Below, piece by piece: positions 63,289 through 64,000 of a stretch of DNA of 64,000 nucleotides; the first letter of the stretch is position 1; the number at the start of each line of letters is the position of its first letter. The position numbers and the translations under genes were made by a program. Below the pieces are notes generated by a model. The model had not been told where the DNA came from, ran no database searches, and saw only the letters and a program-made list of their open reading frames with translations. The stretch covers positions 62,001 through 126,000 of the forward strand of contig PXRU01000010.1 of assembly GCA_003020945.1 (NCBI GenBank). Direction: 5' to 3'. This DNA is from Halobacteriales archaeon QS_6_71_20. Its GTDB lineage: Archaea; Halobacteriota; Halobacteria; Halobacteriales; Haloferacaceae.

Positions 63289-63756
63289 CTACACCTCCAC
63301 GACCCACGCCCGATAGTCGTCGGGGCGGTCGTACACCTCGGCGAACGCGCGGTCGATGAACCCCGCTAGCCGGTTTGCGTCCGACCGCGCCGAGATGCGC
63401 ACGTTCGTCCCCTCCGCCTCCTCGGGCGACTCCCGCCCGTCGATCCGGAACTCCGGGTAGTCGTCGAGGAGGGCGTGGAGCCGCTCCAGTTCCGCGTCGG
63501 TGCAGTCGAGGTTGAACGTCCGCTCCGCGAACTGGATCCACGGCGGCGTCTCCGTCGCCTCGCCGTCCCCTCCGTCGCCGTCGGCGTCGCCGCCGGCCTC
63601 GTCCTCGCCGTCGGCGGGCGCCCCGAACTGGAGGTCGTCGCCGGGCGGCTCCACCTCGACGGTGAGGAACGCGCTCCCGCGCTCGCGGTGGGCGGTGACG
63701 GCGTCGGCGAACAGCTTGCGTCGGTCGGCGGCCGTGTCGGCATCGAAGCGGGTCAT
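63289..63756 (-). CDS. Hypothetical haloarchaeal protein
   Basis: 155 residues from ATG 63756 (TTTTTATTCC at -27). Alpha/beta core RFDADTAADRRKLFADAVTA, SAFLTVEVEPPGDDLQFG, WIQFAERTFNLDCTDAELERL, FRIDGRESPEEAEGTNVRIS and a C-terminal YDRPDDYRAWVVEV; an acidic loop (DGEDEAGGDADGDGGDGEA) interrupts it. No family recognised. Confidence 0.72.
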   Translation of the reverse strand: MTRFDADTAADRRKLFADAVTAHRERGSAFLTVEVEPPGDDLQFGAPADGEDEAGGDADGDGGDGEATETPPWIQFAERTFNLDCTDAELERLHALLDDYPEFRIDGRESPEEAEGTNVRISARSDANRLAGFIDRAFAEVYDRPDDYRAWVVEV

Positions 63757-63952
63757 ACCGCCCCGTTTGCCCGAGCGGAATAAAAACGGGGCGCTCCGGC
63801 CACGGCGTCGCGTCGCCGCGGCGCGCGCCGGGACCGGCGACCCGGCGTCGGGGAGACGGTGTCGACCGCGGCGAGGGCGCGAGCCGCTTCCGTTCCCGCC
63901 GAAGCGCGCCGGATTCAGCACGCCTTTCACCGTGGCCCCGGAGCGTGGAGGT

Positions 63953-64000
63953 ATGACCGACCACCGGATCCTGCTGCTCGGCCCGCCGGGGGCCGGCAAG
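63953..64000 (+). CDS. adk: Adenylate kinase, first 16 codons
   Basis: ATG 63953, protein begins MTDHRILLLGPPGAGK, the P-loop of adenylate kinase, and is cut by the right edge. GGAGG lies six bases before the ATG, and CTTTCAC is centred 27 nt upstream. The identification rests on the P-loop form alone. Confidence 0.7.
   Translation, partial: MTDHRILLLGPPGAGK

Overview
The window is about 64 kb of very GC-rich chromosomal DNA from a haloarchaeon (class Halobacteria). Four things point there: strongly acidic predicted proteins, archaeal information and quality-control genes (TFB, proteasome-activating nucleotidase, membrane LonB, HerA/NurA, GatD, TRAM protein), the archaeal aromatic pathway (ADTH synthase plus 3-dehydroquinate synthase II), and short TATA-like boxes centred about 27 nt upstream of many start codons, as expected for leaderless transcripts. 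Those boxes were used to choose starts. The genus cannot be fixed by eye; the GC content would fit Halorubrum-like organisms (inference). No rRNA operon, tRNA or CRISPR array was recognised.

Layout. 0-6.3 kb: a fused oxidoreductase cut by the left edge, isocitrate dehydrogenase, a metallo-beta-lactamase (MBL) fold hydrolase, a FAD oxidoreductase, an acidic V/E-repeat protein and a conserved haloarchaeal protein. 6.5-13.9 kb: carB with an operator-like upstream region and a palindromic insertion, NAD kinase, a KaiC/RAD55-type ATPase with an FG-rich acidic arm, a nitroreductase and a universal stress protein. 13.9-17.8 kb: the HerA-NurA DNA-end-processing pair around one small gene. 17.8-23.2 kb: a frame-disrupted HAD phosphatase, a DUF2240-type pair, proteasome-activating nucleotidase, a small winged-helix regulator, a corrinoid/metal-binding protein and TFB. 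23.2-29.8 kb: aromatic amino-acid genes: an aroD with a disrupted C-terminus, 3-dehydroquinate synthase II, ADTH synthase and an overlapping trpCBA operon. 29.9-37.9 kb: an alkyltransferase-like protein lacking the acceptor Cys, a lonB-CPBP protease-rhodanese operon, NMN adenylyltransferase, a SAM-hydrolase-type protein, an amidohydrolase, a glycosyltransferase and a second copy of the small winged-helix regulator.

38.2-40.2 kb is the clearest mobile region: an IS200/IS605-group element carrying only tnpB and a divergent 47-residue ribbon-helix-helix-like gene sits inside a pyridoxamine-5'-phosphate-oxidase-like gene. Removing 38298-39917 restores the reading frame across the junction, leaves TTGAC as target motif and TCAA as the terminal tetranucleotide. 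The host gene also has a separate one-base lesion downstream.

40.2-64 kb: a methyltransferase, a TRAM protein, a Cys-cluster protein, radical SAM and MBL proteins translationally coupled, a DUF429 protein, a zinc microprotein coupled to Hsp20, a FAD oxidase/creatininase pair, a structured region with short 5S-rRNA-like matches, Nudix, glucosyl-3-phosphoglycerate synthase-like GT, a DUF3311-sodium symporter pair with an upstream palindrome, a CARF-like/wHTH regulator, an enolase-superfamily protein, two divergent DUF1405 membrane proteins beside an ArsR-type regulator, gatD-GNAT, two related small membrane proteins and the first codons of adenylate kinase.

Recurring themes are translational coupling (ATGA/TGATG overlaps), frame lesions in three metabolic genes (HAD, aroD, PPOX), and dispersed short palindromes with GAGCGnAGyGA-type loops in coding (gatD) and non-coding (16.4, 62.5 kb) DNA, with a different twin-hairpin insertion in carB.
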